Shown in pieces: positions 1 to 7,025 of a stretch of DNA of 9,975 bases. The position numbers were made by a program, and so were the translations under genes. Origin of the DNA: an uncultured Collinsella sp. Its GTDB lineage: Bacteria > Actinomycetota > Coriobacteriia > Coriobacteriales > Coriobacteriaceae. Below the pieces are notes generated by a model. The model was not told where the DNA came from, made no database searches, and saw only the letters and a program-made list of their open reading frames with translations. The stretch covers positions 1 through 9,975 of the forward strand of contig CABUBZ010000065.1 in the NCBI GenBank assembly GCA_902489945.1. The letters are read 5' to 3'. The first letter of the stretch is position 1; every line of letters starts with the position of its first letter.

Positions 1-99
1 CGCCCCGCCTTTTGCACTCGTGGTGAGGTCGTGAGCCTGTAAAAGGTGTGCGTGCGCTTGCCGCTCGTATCTGCTATCATTCCTAGTCTGTGCGCTCAT

Positions 100-183
100 G
101 CGGGCGTGGCGGAATTGGTAGACGCGCCAGATTTAGGTTCTGGTGGGATTCCCGTGAAGGTTCGAGTCCTTTCGCCCGCACCA
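100..183 (+). tRNA. tRNA-Leu, anticodon UAG, CCA end encoded
   Basis: This tRNA decodes CUA and, by wobble, other CUN leucine codons. The acceptor stem GCGGGCG (100-106) pairs with CGCCCGC (173-179), followed by discriminator A180 and an encoded CCA (181-183). The anticodon stem CCAGA/TCTGG (127-131/139-143) encloses the loop TTTAGGT with anticodon TAG at 134-136. A long variable arm (GGGA/TCCC region, about 145-154) marks it as class II, as expected for leucine. The T-loop TTCGAGT (161-167) is canonical. It lies 90 bases upstream of tig on the same strand. A TATCAT at 75-80 could be its -10 box, but no -35 box sits at a normal distance, so I do not annotate a promoter. Confidence 0.97.
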
Positions 184-219
184 ACGCACCCGCGTCGGTT
201 TATGCCCTCGCGGCGCTTG

Positions 220-249
220 TTGCATAAAGGTACCAGCACCTCAGATAAG
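220..249 (+). promoter_or_regulatory. possible tig promoter
   Basis: TTGCAT (220-225) and GATAAG (244-249) are spaced 18 bases apart and resemble weak -35 and -10 boxes. Transcription would start near 256, leaving a very short leader before the Shine-Dalgarno sequence at 262-267. The match is modest. tig could equally be co-transcribed with the tRNA, since I see no convincing terminator between them. Confidence 0.25.
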
Positions 250-273
250 CTGGGCAGTATGAGGAGGAACGTG

Positions 274-1572
274 TTGAACATCACCGCTTCTGACGTCAAG
301 GACGCCAAGCTCACCGCTACGGTCACCATCCCGGCCGCCGACGTCGACGCCGCGATCAAGAAGGCCTACAAGGAGACCGCCAAGAAGTACCGCTTCCCGG
401 GCTTCCGCGCCGGTAAGGCCCCCCGTCCGGTCATCGACTCCGCTCTTGGCGCCGAGGCTACCCTCGCTCAGGCCACCAACGACCTGATCGCCGCCAACGA
501 GCCCGCCGTGCTCAACGAGCTGGACATCGTCCCCACCAAGAGCGGTGACTACAAGGAGCTCGACCTCGCCAAGGATCACGAGGACTACACCTACACCGTC
601 GAGTTCTCCCTGCGTCCTGCCGCCGAGCTCTCCTCCTTCGACGCCGTCGAGATCGAGATGCCTCCCGCGGAGGTCACCGAGTCCGAGATCAACAACCAGG
701 TCGAGATGCTCCTCAACTACCGCGCTACCTTCGAGGACGTTGAGGGTCGTGCCGTCGAGGCTGAGGACTACGTTACCGTCGACCTCAAGGCTGTCGAGAA
801 CGCCGACAACTTTGCCGCCGAGGGCCGCATGCTCATCGCCGGTAGCGACAGCAACCCCAAGGAGTTCAACGAGGCCCTGATCGGCGCTAGCGTTGACGAC
901 GTCAAGACCGTCACCTGGACCGACGAGGTCGAGGAGGGCGAGGAGGCCGAGACCCACACCGTCGAGGTCACCGTCAAGGGCATCAAGGTCCGCAATACCC
1001 CCGAGCTCACCGACGAGCTCGTCAAGTCCGACTTCGGCTTCGACAGCATCGACGCTATGCGCGACGCCATCAAGATCGAGATCGAGCAGGACAAGGCTTC
1101 CCGCCTCCCGGCCGAGAAGGAGAACCGTTGCGTCTCCGCTCTCGCCGAGCGCCTGCAGCTCGACGAGATGGACGCCGACTACGAGCAGTCCGTCTTTGAG
1201 GAGCTTGGCCAGAACTTCCTGTCCAACCTCGCTGCCCGCGGCATGACCCTGGACACCTGGCTGCCCGCTTCCGGCCTGACCATGGAGCAGTTCATCGGCG
1301 ACCTGCACAAGCAGGCCAACGACGTTGCCCGTGAGTCCCTGGCTCTCGACGCCCTCGCCCGCGAGCTCAAGATCGAGGTCACCGAGGACGACATCAACGC
1401 CGAGTTCGAGAAGGCCGGCGTTAAGGACGTCGAGGCTTCCAAGGCCGAGTTCATTGCCGATGGTCGCATGCCTGCCGTCCGCGAGTCCATCCGTCGCTCC
1501 AAGGCCGTCGACCACCTGGTCGAGAACGCCAAGGTGACCGAGGTCGACGAGACCGCCAAGGACGCCGAGTAA
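274..1572 (+). CDS. tig: Trigger factor (ribosome-associated chaperone)
   Basis: Trigger factor docks at the ribosome exit tunnel and shields nascent chains. The 432-residue length fits the family. The N-terminal ribosome-binding domain carries the docking signature GFRAGKAP at residues 43-50. A central FKBP-like domain follows (about residues 155-240), then a long helical, acidic C-terminal chaperone domain. The FKBP-like part is divergent: the usual IPGFE-type active-site region reads PKEFNEALIG, so prolyl isomerase activity may be weak or lost (inference). I chose TTG 274 because AGGAGG (262-267) lies six bases upstream; GTG 271 is too close at three bases, and ATG 259 has no ribosome binding site. 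The open frame continues upstream through the tRNA, but that is chance. Codons are strongly biased to C and G endings, as in highly expressed genes. It precedes clpP-clpX, a common bacterial order. Confidence 0.95.
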   Translation: MNITASDVKDAKLTATVTIPAADVDAAIKKAYKETAKKYRFPGFRAGKAPRPVIDSALGAEATLAQATNDLIAANEPAVLNELDIVPTKSGDYKELDLAKDHEDYTYTVEFSLRPAAELSSFDAVEIEMPPAEVTESEINNQVEMLLNYRATFEDVEGRAVEAEDYVTVDLKAVENADNFAAEGRMLIAGSDSNPKEFNEALIGASVDDVKTVTWTDEVEEGEEAETHTVEVTVKGIKVRNTPELTDELVKSDFGFDSIDAMRDAIKIEIEQDKASRLPAEKENRCVSALAERLQLDEMDADYEQSVFEELGQNFLSNLAARGMTLDTWLPASGLTMEQFIGDLHKQANDVARESLALDALARELKIEVTEDDINAEFEKAGVKDVEASKAEFIADGRMPAVRESIRRSKAVDHLVENAKVTEVDETAKDAE

Positions 1573-1648
1573 TTCTCGCCACCTTGCCTGCGAGCGCATG
1601 CGTGCGCCCGTGATGGGGTAAAGTTATACACCGGTTATCCGGTTGCTT

Positions 1649-1692
1649 CGTACGGTGCCAGCCAATGCATAGCATGCGGGCACCGTACGTTT
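1649..1692 (+). terminator. hairpin after tig, probable terminator
   Basis: Perfect 11-base arms, CGTACGGTGCC (1649-1659) and GGCACCGTACG (1679-1689), enclose a 19-base loop. The loop itself contains a small GCAT/ATGC stem (1667-1670/1674-1677). TTTATCT follows directly, which is a weak T-tract, so termination of tig may be partial with readthrough into clpP. A separate small hairpin, ACCGG-TTAT-CCGGT, lies just upstream at 1630-1643. It could instead be a structured leader of clpP. I found no convincing clpP promoter and no CIRCE-type operator in 1573-1735. Confidence 0.5.
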
Positions 1693-1735
1693 ATCTAGAA
1701 CCAATTTGGTCCGCAAGAGAGAAATGGAGATGCGT

Positions 1736-2356
1736 ATGATCGCTAAGTTCGATTCCGCCCTCGTGCCATACGTTATCGAGCAGACGCCGCGCGGCGAGCG
1801 CAGCTACGATATCTATTCGCGCCTGCTCAACGACCGCATCATCTTCTTGGGCGAGGAGATCAACTCCGTCAGCGCCAACCTGGTCGTTGCCCAGCTGCTG
1901 CATCTTGAGAGCCAGGATGCCGAGAAGGATATCTCGCTCTACATCAATTCACCCGGTGGCGAGGTTTACTCCGGCCTGGCGATTCTTGACACCATGAACT
2001 TCATCAAGCCGCAGGTCTCCACCATTTGCGTGGGTATGGCCGCGTCTATGGCCGCCGTGCTGCTTTCGGCCGGTGCCAAGGGCAAGCGCTTCTGTCTGCC
2101 GCACTCCAAGGTCATGATTCACCAGCCCAGCGGCGGTGCCCAGGGTCAGCAGACCGAGATCGAGATCGTGGCCGAGGAGATCAAGAAGACTCGCAGCGAG
2201 CTCAACCAGATCCTGTCCGACGCCTCGGGCCAGCCCATCGAGAAGGTCCAGGCCGACACCGAGCGCGACAACTACCTGACCGCTTCCGAGGCCCTCGACT
2301 ACGGCCTGATCGACCGTATCGTCACCTCGCGCGATCTTGCCGCGAAGGACGCCTAG
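1736..2356 (+). CDS. clpP: ATP-dependent Clp protease proteolytic subunit ClpP
   Basis: ClpP is the serine peptidase of the Clp machine. It forms a two-ring barrel that degrades proteins fed in by ClpX or ClpC in the cytoplasm. The 206 residues contain the full catalytic triad: Ser104 in GMAASMAA, His129 in MIHQPSGG and Asp178 in ERDNYLTA. The N-terminal VPYVIEQTPRGERSYDIYSRLL and the oxyanion-loop region NSPGGEV (71-77) are classic. I chose ATG 1736 because GGAG (1726-1729) lies six bases upstream; in-frame ATGs at 1724 and 1730 would add four or two residues and cannot be excluded. clpX starts two bases after the TAG stop, so the two genes are surely one transcription unit. Only one clpP is visible, whereas many Actinobacteria carry adjacent paired clpP genes; a second copy could lie elsewhere. 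Confidence 0.97.
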   Translation: MIAKFDSALVPYVIEQTPRGERSYDIYSRLLNDRIIFLGEEINSVSANLVVAQLLHLESQDAEKDISLYINSPGGEVYSGLAILDTMNFIKPQVSTICVGMAASMAAVLLSAGAKGKRFCLPHSKVMIHQPSGGAQGQQTEIEIVAEEIKKTRSELNQILSDASGQPIEKVQADTERDNYLTASEALDYGLIDRIVTSRDLAAKDA

Positions 2357-2357
2357 G

Positions 2358-3764
2358 ATGGCAGGTAACATGCAGGACAACTTTGACGAGAACGGCAACC
2401 CCATCCGCTGCTCCTTCTGCGGAAAAGAGCAGGGCCAGGTCCGTCGCCTCGTAAAGGGCCCGACCAATATCTTTATCTGCGACGAGTGCGTCGCCGCCTG
2501 CTCCGAGATTCTGGAGGAGTCGCTGGCTTCGGACTTTATGGACGCTGCTCGTAACGGCAAGCTGCCGGGCTTCCTCAACGACCATGGCCAGGCTGCGTCG
2601 CAGCCTGCCGTTGACCCCGAGGCCGAGGGCTTTGAGCTCGAGGACGATCGCCAGGTCATTACGCACGTTCCGACGCCGCACGAGATCTATGACGAGCTTT
2701 CTGCCTATGTTATGGGCCAGGAAGACGCCAAGCGTGCCATGTCGGTGGCCGTGTACAACCACTACCGCCGCGTGATCGAGGGCGGCGCCGCGGTGTCTGC
2801 CTTTGGCGACGGCATGGACTCCCAGTTCGACGATGACATGGACGAGGTTGAGCTTGCTAAGTCCAACATCCTGCTGCTCGGTCCCACCGGTACCGGTAAG
2901 ACGCTGCTGGCCCAGACGCTCGCGCGCATCCTCGAGGTGCCGTTCGCCATCGCCGACGCCACCGCGCTCACCGAGGCCGGTTACGTTGGCGAGGACGTGG
3001 AGAACATCCTGCTCAAGCTTATCAACGCTGCCGATGGCGACATCGAGCGCGCGCAGGTGGGCATCATCTATGTGGACGAGATCGACAAGATCGCCCGCAA
3101 GGCCGAGAACCTCTCCATTACCCGCGATGTTTCGGGCGAGGGCGTTCAGCAGGCACTGCTTAAGATTCTTGAGGGCACGGTGGCCAGCGTTCCGCCCACC
3201 GGCGGCCGTAAGCATCCCCAGCAGGAGCTGTTGCAGATCGACACGACCAACATCCTGTTCATCTGCGGTGGTGCCTTTGTGGGTCTGGACAAGATCATCG
3301 CCGATCGCGTGGGCAACAAGGGTGTGGGCTTTAACTCTGAGATCGCCGGCCCCACCTCGGTCGACGAGAACGACCTGCTGCGCCAGGTGCTCCCGCAGGA
3401 CCTCAACGCCTTTGGCATGATCCCCGAGTTTGTGGGACGTACGCCCGTCGTCACCCAGACGCAGGCGCTCGACGAGGACGACCTGGTGTCGATCCTGACC
3501 GAGCCCAAGAACGCCGTGGTGCGTCAGTACCGCAAGATGTTCCAGCTCGAGGACGTTGAGCTTGAGTTCGAGGACGCCGCCCTGCACGAGATCGCCCGCA
3601 TGGCACTCGCCCGCAAGACCGGCGCCCGCGGCCTGCGCTCCATCTGCGAGGACGTGCTGCAGCAGACGATGTTCGACCTCCCCAGCGAGGAAGGCGTTTC
3701 CAAGGTCATCGTGACCGAAGCCTCCGTAAAGGGCGAAGAACAACCCCAGCGTATCTACGGGTAA
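2358..3764 (+). CDS. clpX: ATP-dependent Clp protease ATP-binding subunit ClpX
   Basis: ClpX is the AAA+ unfoldase that recognises tagged substrates and threads them into ClpP. Visible in order in the 468 residues are a four-cysteine zinc-binding domain (C18, C21, C41, C44), Walker A GPTGTGKT (175-182), pore loop GYVG (208-211), Walker B IIYVDEID (236-243), the RKH substrate loop (284-286), VGF (323-325) at the place of the ClpP-binding IGF tripeptide, and the sensor-2 segment KTGARGLRS. ATG 2358 has AAGGA (2345-2349) eight bases upstream, inside the end of clpP, and one base separates the genes, which suggests translational coupling. The protein is longer than the 424-residue E. coli ClpX because of an extended linker after the zinc domain (about 75-103) and an acidic insertion before Walker A (about 142-165). 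A strong terminator follows. Confidence 0.97.
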   Translation: MAGNMQDNFDENGNPIRCSFCGKEQGQVRRLVKGPTNIFICDECVAACSEILEESLASDFMDAARNGKLPGFLNDHGQAASQPAVDPEAEGFELEDDRQVITHVPTPHEIYDELSAYVMGQEDAKRAMSVAVYNHYRRVIEGGAAVSAFGDGMDSQFDDDMDEVELAKSNILLLGPTGTGKTLLAQTLARILEVPFAIADATALTEAGYVGEDVENILLKLINAADGDIERAQVGIIYVDEIDKIARKAENLSITRDVSGEGVQQALLKILEGTVASVPPTGGRKHPQQELLQIDTTNILFICGGAFVGLDKIIADRVGNKGVGFNSEIAGPTSVDENDLLRQVLPQDLNAFGMIPEFVGRTPVVTQTQALDEDDLVSILTEPKNAVVRQYRKMFQLEDVELEFEDAALHEIARMALARKTGARGLRSICEDVLQQTMFDLPSEEGVSKVIVTEASVKGEEQPQRIYG

Positions 3765-3785
3765 ACCAGCCTAAAACGTGTTTGT

Positions 3786-3822
3786 AAATAGCCTCCGACC
3801 ATCCGTGGTCGGAGGCTATTTT
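3786..3822 (+). terminator. strong intrinsic terminator of clpP-clpX
   Basis: A perfect 16-base stem (3786-3801 pairing with 3806-3821) with a TCCG loop ends in TATTTTATATA. The GC-rich part of the stem is GCCTCCGACCA/TGGTCGGAGGC. The A-rich left flank (GTAAATA) gives a weaker T-tract on the other strand as well. It starts 21 bases after the clpX stop codon and separates the clp operon from valS. Confidence 0.95.
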
Positions 3823-3850
3823 ATATATACGCAATAACCCCAACTACCTG

Positions 3851-3859
3851 TGTTATTCT
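3851..3859 (+). promoter_or_regulatory. possible extended -10 promoter for valS
   Basis: TGTTATTCT (3851-3859) fits an extended -10 box (TG, one base, TATTCT). No good -35 box lies at the normal distance. A start near 3866 would give valS a leader of about 185 bases that contains the whole foldback element at 3915-4030. It is the best candidate downstream of the clpX terminator. Confidence 0.35.
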
Positions 3860-3914
3860 GTGTGTTTGTTTAAGCCTCAGCGAAGTCATTCAGACTGAAG
3901 TAATCGATACCTAA

Positions 3915-4030
3915 GGGGAGGAATGTAGGCCCGATTTTCGTAGATTCCGCACGAGCCGAAGACCACTTAATGTGGTCTTCGAGCGAGCCCAGGACTTGAC
4001 CGAGCGAAAATCGGGCCTACATTCCTCCCC
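3915..4030. repeat. foldback element, copy 1 (valS leader)
   Basis: Perfect 26-base inverted arms (3915-3940 and 4005-4030; each 5' arm begins GGGGAGGAATG or CGAAAATCGGG) enclose 64 bases. The centre is a 10-base hairpin CGAAGACCAC-TTAAT-GTGGTCTTCG (3957-3981). The core from TTCCGCACGAGCCGAAG (3945-3961) to AGGACT matches copy 2 at 6763-6870, which lies in the opposite orientation, but the arms do not match. It lies between the clpX terminator and valS and ends 20 bases before the valS start codon. It has no coding capacity that I can support. It could be a small non-autonomous mobile element, a REP-like repeat or a structured leader RNA. I do not recognise a named family. Confidence 0.9.
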
Positions 4031-4050
4031 GGCGGGACAGGGAGAGATAT

Positions 4051-6747
4051 ATGGAAGAAATGCCCAAGAACTACGATCCGTCGACCAACGAGCCGGCGAT
4101 CCTGCAGAAGTGGCTCGACGGCGGCTACTACAAGCGCCGTGAGGGCGTGGGCGACTGCACCGTCACCATTCCGCCTCCCAACGTTACCGGCAAGCTTCAC
4201 ATGGGTCACGCTACCGACGACTCCATCCAGGACGCCATCATTCGTATGGCCCGCATGCGCGGCAAGTCCACGCGCTGGGTGCTCGGAACCGATCACGCCG
4301 GTATCGCCACGCAGACTAAGGTCGACAAGAAGCTCAAGAGCGAGGGCATCAGCCGCCTGGAGATCGGTCGCGATAAGTTTGTCGACGCCTGCTGGGACTG
4401 GACCCACGAGTACGGCGGCATCATCGTCGAGCAGATCAAGCGCATGGGTTGCTCCGTCGACTTCGACAACGAGCGCTTCACCATGGACGAGGATTACGCA
4501 CAGGCCGTGCGCAAGGTCTTCTGCGATTGGTACCACGACGGCCTGATCTACCGTGGCAAGCGTATCGTTAACTGGTGCCCCAACTGCACCACCGCCATCT
4601 CGGACGACGAGGCCGATTATAAGGACGAGAAGGGCCACCTGTGGCACCTGCGCTACCCGCTGACCGAGCCGGTCAACGGCCAGGATTACATCGTCGTCGC
4701 TACCACGCGCCCCGAGACCATGCTCGGCGACACGGGCGTTGCCGTTTCCCCGAAGGATCCCGAGAAGGCTGCCTTTGTAGGCAAGACTGTCAAGCTCCCC
4801 ATCGTCGACCGCGAGATCCCCATCTTTGAGGATTGGCACGTCGACGCCAACTTTGGCTCCGGCTTCGTTAAGGTCACCCCGGCACACGACCCCAACGACT
4901 ACGCCATGGGTCAGGCCCACGGCCTGCCGCAGATCAATATCTTCGATGAACACGCGGTGGTCGTCGAGGGCTACGGCGAGTTCACCGGCATGACCCGCGA
5001 GGAGTGCCGCGAGGCCGTCATCAAGTGGTTCGAGGAGCACGACCTGCTCGATCACGTCGAGGACCACGACCACTCCGTCATGCACTGCTACCGTTGCGAC
5101 GCCGCGCTTGAGCCATGGCTGTCCGAGCAGTGGTTCGTTGCCGTCGACAAACTCAAGGGGCCGGCGCTCGACGCCGTCAACTCCGGCAAGGTCACCTTCC
5201 ACCCCGCGCGCTGGACGCAGACCTACACCACCTGGATGGAGAACCTTAAGGACTGGTGCATCAGCCGCCAGCTGTGGTGGGGCCACCGCATCCCCGTTTT
5301 CTACTGCGAGGACTGCGGCTGGGAGGACGCCCTGACCGAGGACACCGACGTGTGCCCCAAGTGCGGCGGCCATCACGTGCACCAGGACGAGAACGTGCTG
5401 GACACCTGGTTCAGCTCGCAGCTGTGGACTTTCGCCACGCAGGGCTGGCCGCAAAAGCCGGAGCTGCTCGAGGGACATCACCCCACGACGGCGCTGGTCA
5501 CCGCGCGCGACATCATCGCGCTGTGGGTCGCCCGCATGGTCATGAGCTCGCTGTACTTCCTGGACGAGGTGCCGTTTAAGGACGTCGTCATCTACCCGAC
5601 GATCCTTGCCAAGGACGGCAGCCGCATGTCCAAGTCCAAGGGCAACGGCGTTGACCCCATGGACCTCATTGGCATGTACGGTGCCGACGCCATGCGTTAC
5701 AACCTGCTGACGCTGTGCACCAACAACCAGGACGTCAAGTTCGACGCGAACATCGACAAGAAGACTAAGAAGCTCATCGACAGCCCGCGTACCGACCAGG
5801 CCAAGTCGTTTGTGACGAAGATCTGGAACGCCAGCCGCTTCCTGCTCATGAACATGGAGGGCTACACGCCCGGCGAGCCCGTCGTTGAGACGCCGGCCGA
5901 CGCCTGGATGTTCAGCCGCCTGGCCAAGGCCGTGAAGATGGTCACCGAGGGTATTGAGAACTACACCTTTGGCGACATGGCCCGCGGCGTGCAGCAGTTC
6001 TTCTGGAACGAGGTCTGCGACTGGTACGTCGAGGTCACCAAGGCCCGCCTGAAGGGCGAGGGCCGTCTGCAGGCTCAGCGCAACCTGATCTTTGTGCTCG
6101 ATACCTCCATTCGCCTGATGCACCCGCTCATGCCGTTTGTCACCGAGGAAATCTGGGACAACATGCCGGCGAGCGTGCTCGACCTGGACGCCGAGGGCAA
6201 TGTGGATCGCGCCGAGGCACTCATGATCGCCAAGTGGCCCGAGCCCGCCGACTACGCCAAGTATGTCGACGAGGACGCCGAGCGCGCGTTTGAGCTGTGC
6301 CGCGCCGTTGTGTCCGCCGCCCGCGCCACGCGTTCGCGTTATCGCTTGAGCCCCAAGGCCGAGCTCGACGTGGTCGTGCGCGCCGGTGCCGAGGACATCG
6401 AGAAGCTCGAGAGCCTGCGCTCGACCATCGAGCCGCTGGCAAACACCGCCTCGCTGGTCATGGGTACCGACGTTGAGAAGCCGGCCGCGAGCATCGCCGT
6501 GGTCGACAGCGGCGTCGAGGTCTTTGTGGTGCTCGAGGGCAAGGTCGACCTTACGGCCGAGAAGGCGCGCCTGGAGAAGGAGATCGCCGCGGCCCAGAAG
6601 GAACTCGCCGGTTGCGAGAAGACGCTTGCCAACGAGGGCTTCGTGGCTAAGGCCGCGCCCGCCGTGGTCCAGAAGAAGAGGGACCGTGCAGCTGAGCTCA
6701 AGGAGATCCTGGCGGCGCTGACCTCGCAGGTTGCTGACTTCTCGTAA
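4051..6747 (+). CDS. valS: Valine--tRNA ligase
   Basis: ValRS activates valine with ATP and loads it onto tRNA-Val, with an editing domain that removes mischarged threonine. The 898 residues show a full class Ia layout: start of the Rossmann fold with PPPNVTGKLHMGH, the HIGH-type motif being HMGH (50-53); the CP1 editing insertion (roughly 190-330); zinc-knuckle-like pairs C419/C422 and C435/C438; a KMSKS-type motif reading RMSKS (525-529); a helical anticodon-binding domain; and a C-terminal coiled-coil arm (about 835-898, starting LTAEKARLEKEI). ATG 4051 has GGGAG (4040-4044) six bases upstream. Codon choice is strongly C-ending, as in tig. Two related foldback elements lie immediately before and after the gene. 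folC follows, as in many bacteria. Confidence 0.98.
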   Translation: MEEMPKNYDPSTNEPAILQKWLDGGYYKRREGVGDCTVTIPPPNVTGKLHMGHATDDSIQDAIIRMARMRGKSTRWVLGTDHAGIATQTKVDKKLKSEGISRLEIGRDKFVDACWDWTHEYGGIIVEQIKRMGCSVDFDNERFTMDEDYAQAVRKVFCDWYHDGLIYRGKRIVNWCPNCTTAISDDEADYKDEKGHLWHLRYPLTEPVNGQDYIVVATTRPETMLGDTGVAVSPKDPEKAAFVGKTVKLPIVDREIPIFEDWHVDANFGSGFVKVTPAHDPNDYAMGQAHGLPQINIFDEHAVVVEGYGEFTGMTREECREAVIKWFEEHDLLDHVEDHDHSVMHCYRCDAALEPWLSEQWFVAVDKLKGPALDAVNSGKVTFHPARWTQTYTTWMENLKDWCISRQLWWGHRIPVFYCEDCGWEDALTEDTDVCPKCGGHHVHQDENVLDTWFSSQLWTFATQGWPQKPELLEGHHPTTALVTARDIIALWVARMVMSSLYFLDEVPFKDVVIYPTILAKDGSRMSKSKGNGVDPMDLIGMYGADAMRYNLLTLCTNNQDVKFDANIDKKTKKLIDSPRTDQAKSFVTKIWNASRFLLMNMEGYTPGEPVVETPADAWMFSRLAKAVKMVTEGIENYTFGDMARGVQQFFWNEVCDWYVEVTKARLKGEGRLQAQRNLIFVLDTSIRLMHPLMPFVTEEIWDNMPASVLDLDAEGNVDRAEALMIAKWPEPADYAKYVDEDAERAFELCRAVVSAARATRSRYRLSPKAELDVVVRAGAEDIEKLESLRSTIEPLANTASLVMGTDVEKPAASIAVVDSGVEVFVVLEGKVDLTAEKARLEKEIAAAQKELAGCEKTLANEGFVAKAAPAVVQKKRDRAAELKEILAALTSQVADFS

Positions 6748-6762
6748 GGGTTACTGGGGGAC

Positions 6763-6870
6763 GCGGTTTGGGGCATTGCTCGCTACTGCGGACAGTCCTG
6801 CTCGCACGAAGGCCACATTAAGTGGCCTTCGGCTCGTGCGGAACTTGTATCGAGCAAAGCCCCAAACCGC
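6763..6870. repeat. foldback element, copy 2 (after valS)
   Basis: The 20-base arms at 6763-6782 and 6851-6870 (GCGGTTTGGGGC at one end, GCCCCAAACCGC at the other) pair with a single mismatch (A6775 against A6858). They enclose a core that is the reverse complement of copy 1: hairpin CGAAGGCCAC-ATTAA-GTGGCCTTCG (6807-6831), then GGCTCGTGCGGAA. The arms are unrelated to those of copy 1. It begins 15 bases after the valS stop. Its right arm can also form a second hairpin, AACCGCT-CCCAT-AGCGGTT (6865-6883), and an outer pair GGACGC/GCGTCC (6759-6764/6890-6895) could close the whole structure. A GGTTAC(T)GGGGG motif occurs on both sides (6749-6760 and 6880-6890). A further hairpin, with GGCCAC/GTGGCC in its stem, lies at 6910-6931. 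Confidence 0.88.
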
Positions 6871-6972
6871 TCCCATAGCGGTTACGGGGGCGTCCGCTGC
6901 CTGCCTGGTAGGGCCACTGGGTTGTGGCCTTGATCTCGCTGCAAAGCGGTGTTTGGCTGATTTTTTGAATGG

Positions 6973-7005
6973 GAGGGGCTCGTTGTTGATTACGGGCCTC
7001 TTTTT
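6973..7005 (+). terminator. terminator or attenuator directly before folC
   Basis: GAGGGGCTCG (6973-6982) pairs with CGGGCCTCTT (6993-7002), with three G-T wobbles and a 10-base loop, and five T bases follow (7001-7005). It would end valS transcription. It stops only 20 bases before the folC start codon, which leaves no room for a promoter between, so it may act as an attenuator for folC. A second T-run (6961-6966) follows a small CGCT-GCAA-AGCG hairpin (6937-6948), with about a dozen bases between. Confidence 0.65.
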
Positions 7006-7025
7006 ATGTTGAGGGGGCTTTGGTT

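Noticed and set aside
1..45. C-terminal tail of an upstream gene
   Set aside because: Two forward frames stay open for 10 to 13 codons before a stop, which is too short to recognise or to choose between.
46..273. Upstream extension of the tig reading frame to 46
   Set aside because: It runs through the tRNA-Leu gene, and the trigger factor family begins at the MNITASD segment, which has its own AGGAGG at the right distance.
1573..1735. CIRCE or other known heat-shock operator before clpP
   Set aside because: The palindrome CGTACGGTGCC/GGCACCGTACG does not match CIRCE (TTAGCACTC-N9-GAGTGCTAA) or an operator I can name.
3823..4050. T-box riboswitch upstream of valS
   Set aside because: The conserved T-box sequence (AGGGTGGNACCGCG type) and a stem I pattern are absent; the structure present is the foldback element.
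241..6123. Very long antisense open frames (241-1599, 2322-3743 and 3967-6123, all minus)
   Set aside because: They mirror tig, clpX and valS. Their low-complexity L/G/V/D-rich translations are what GC-rich third positions give on the opposite strand.
3915..6870. valS as cargo of a composite transposon formed by the two inverted elements
   Set aside because: No transposase is present, valS is a core gene in its usual place beside folC, and its codon use matches that of tig. The bracketing is more likely two independent insertions.
6731..7012. 93-codon plus-strand open frame after valS
   Set aside because: It overlaps the valS end, the foldback element and the terminator, has no ribosome binding site and no recognisable protein features.
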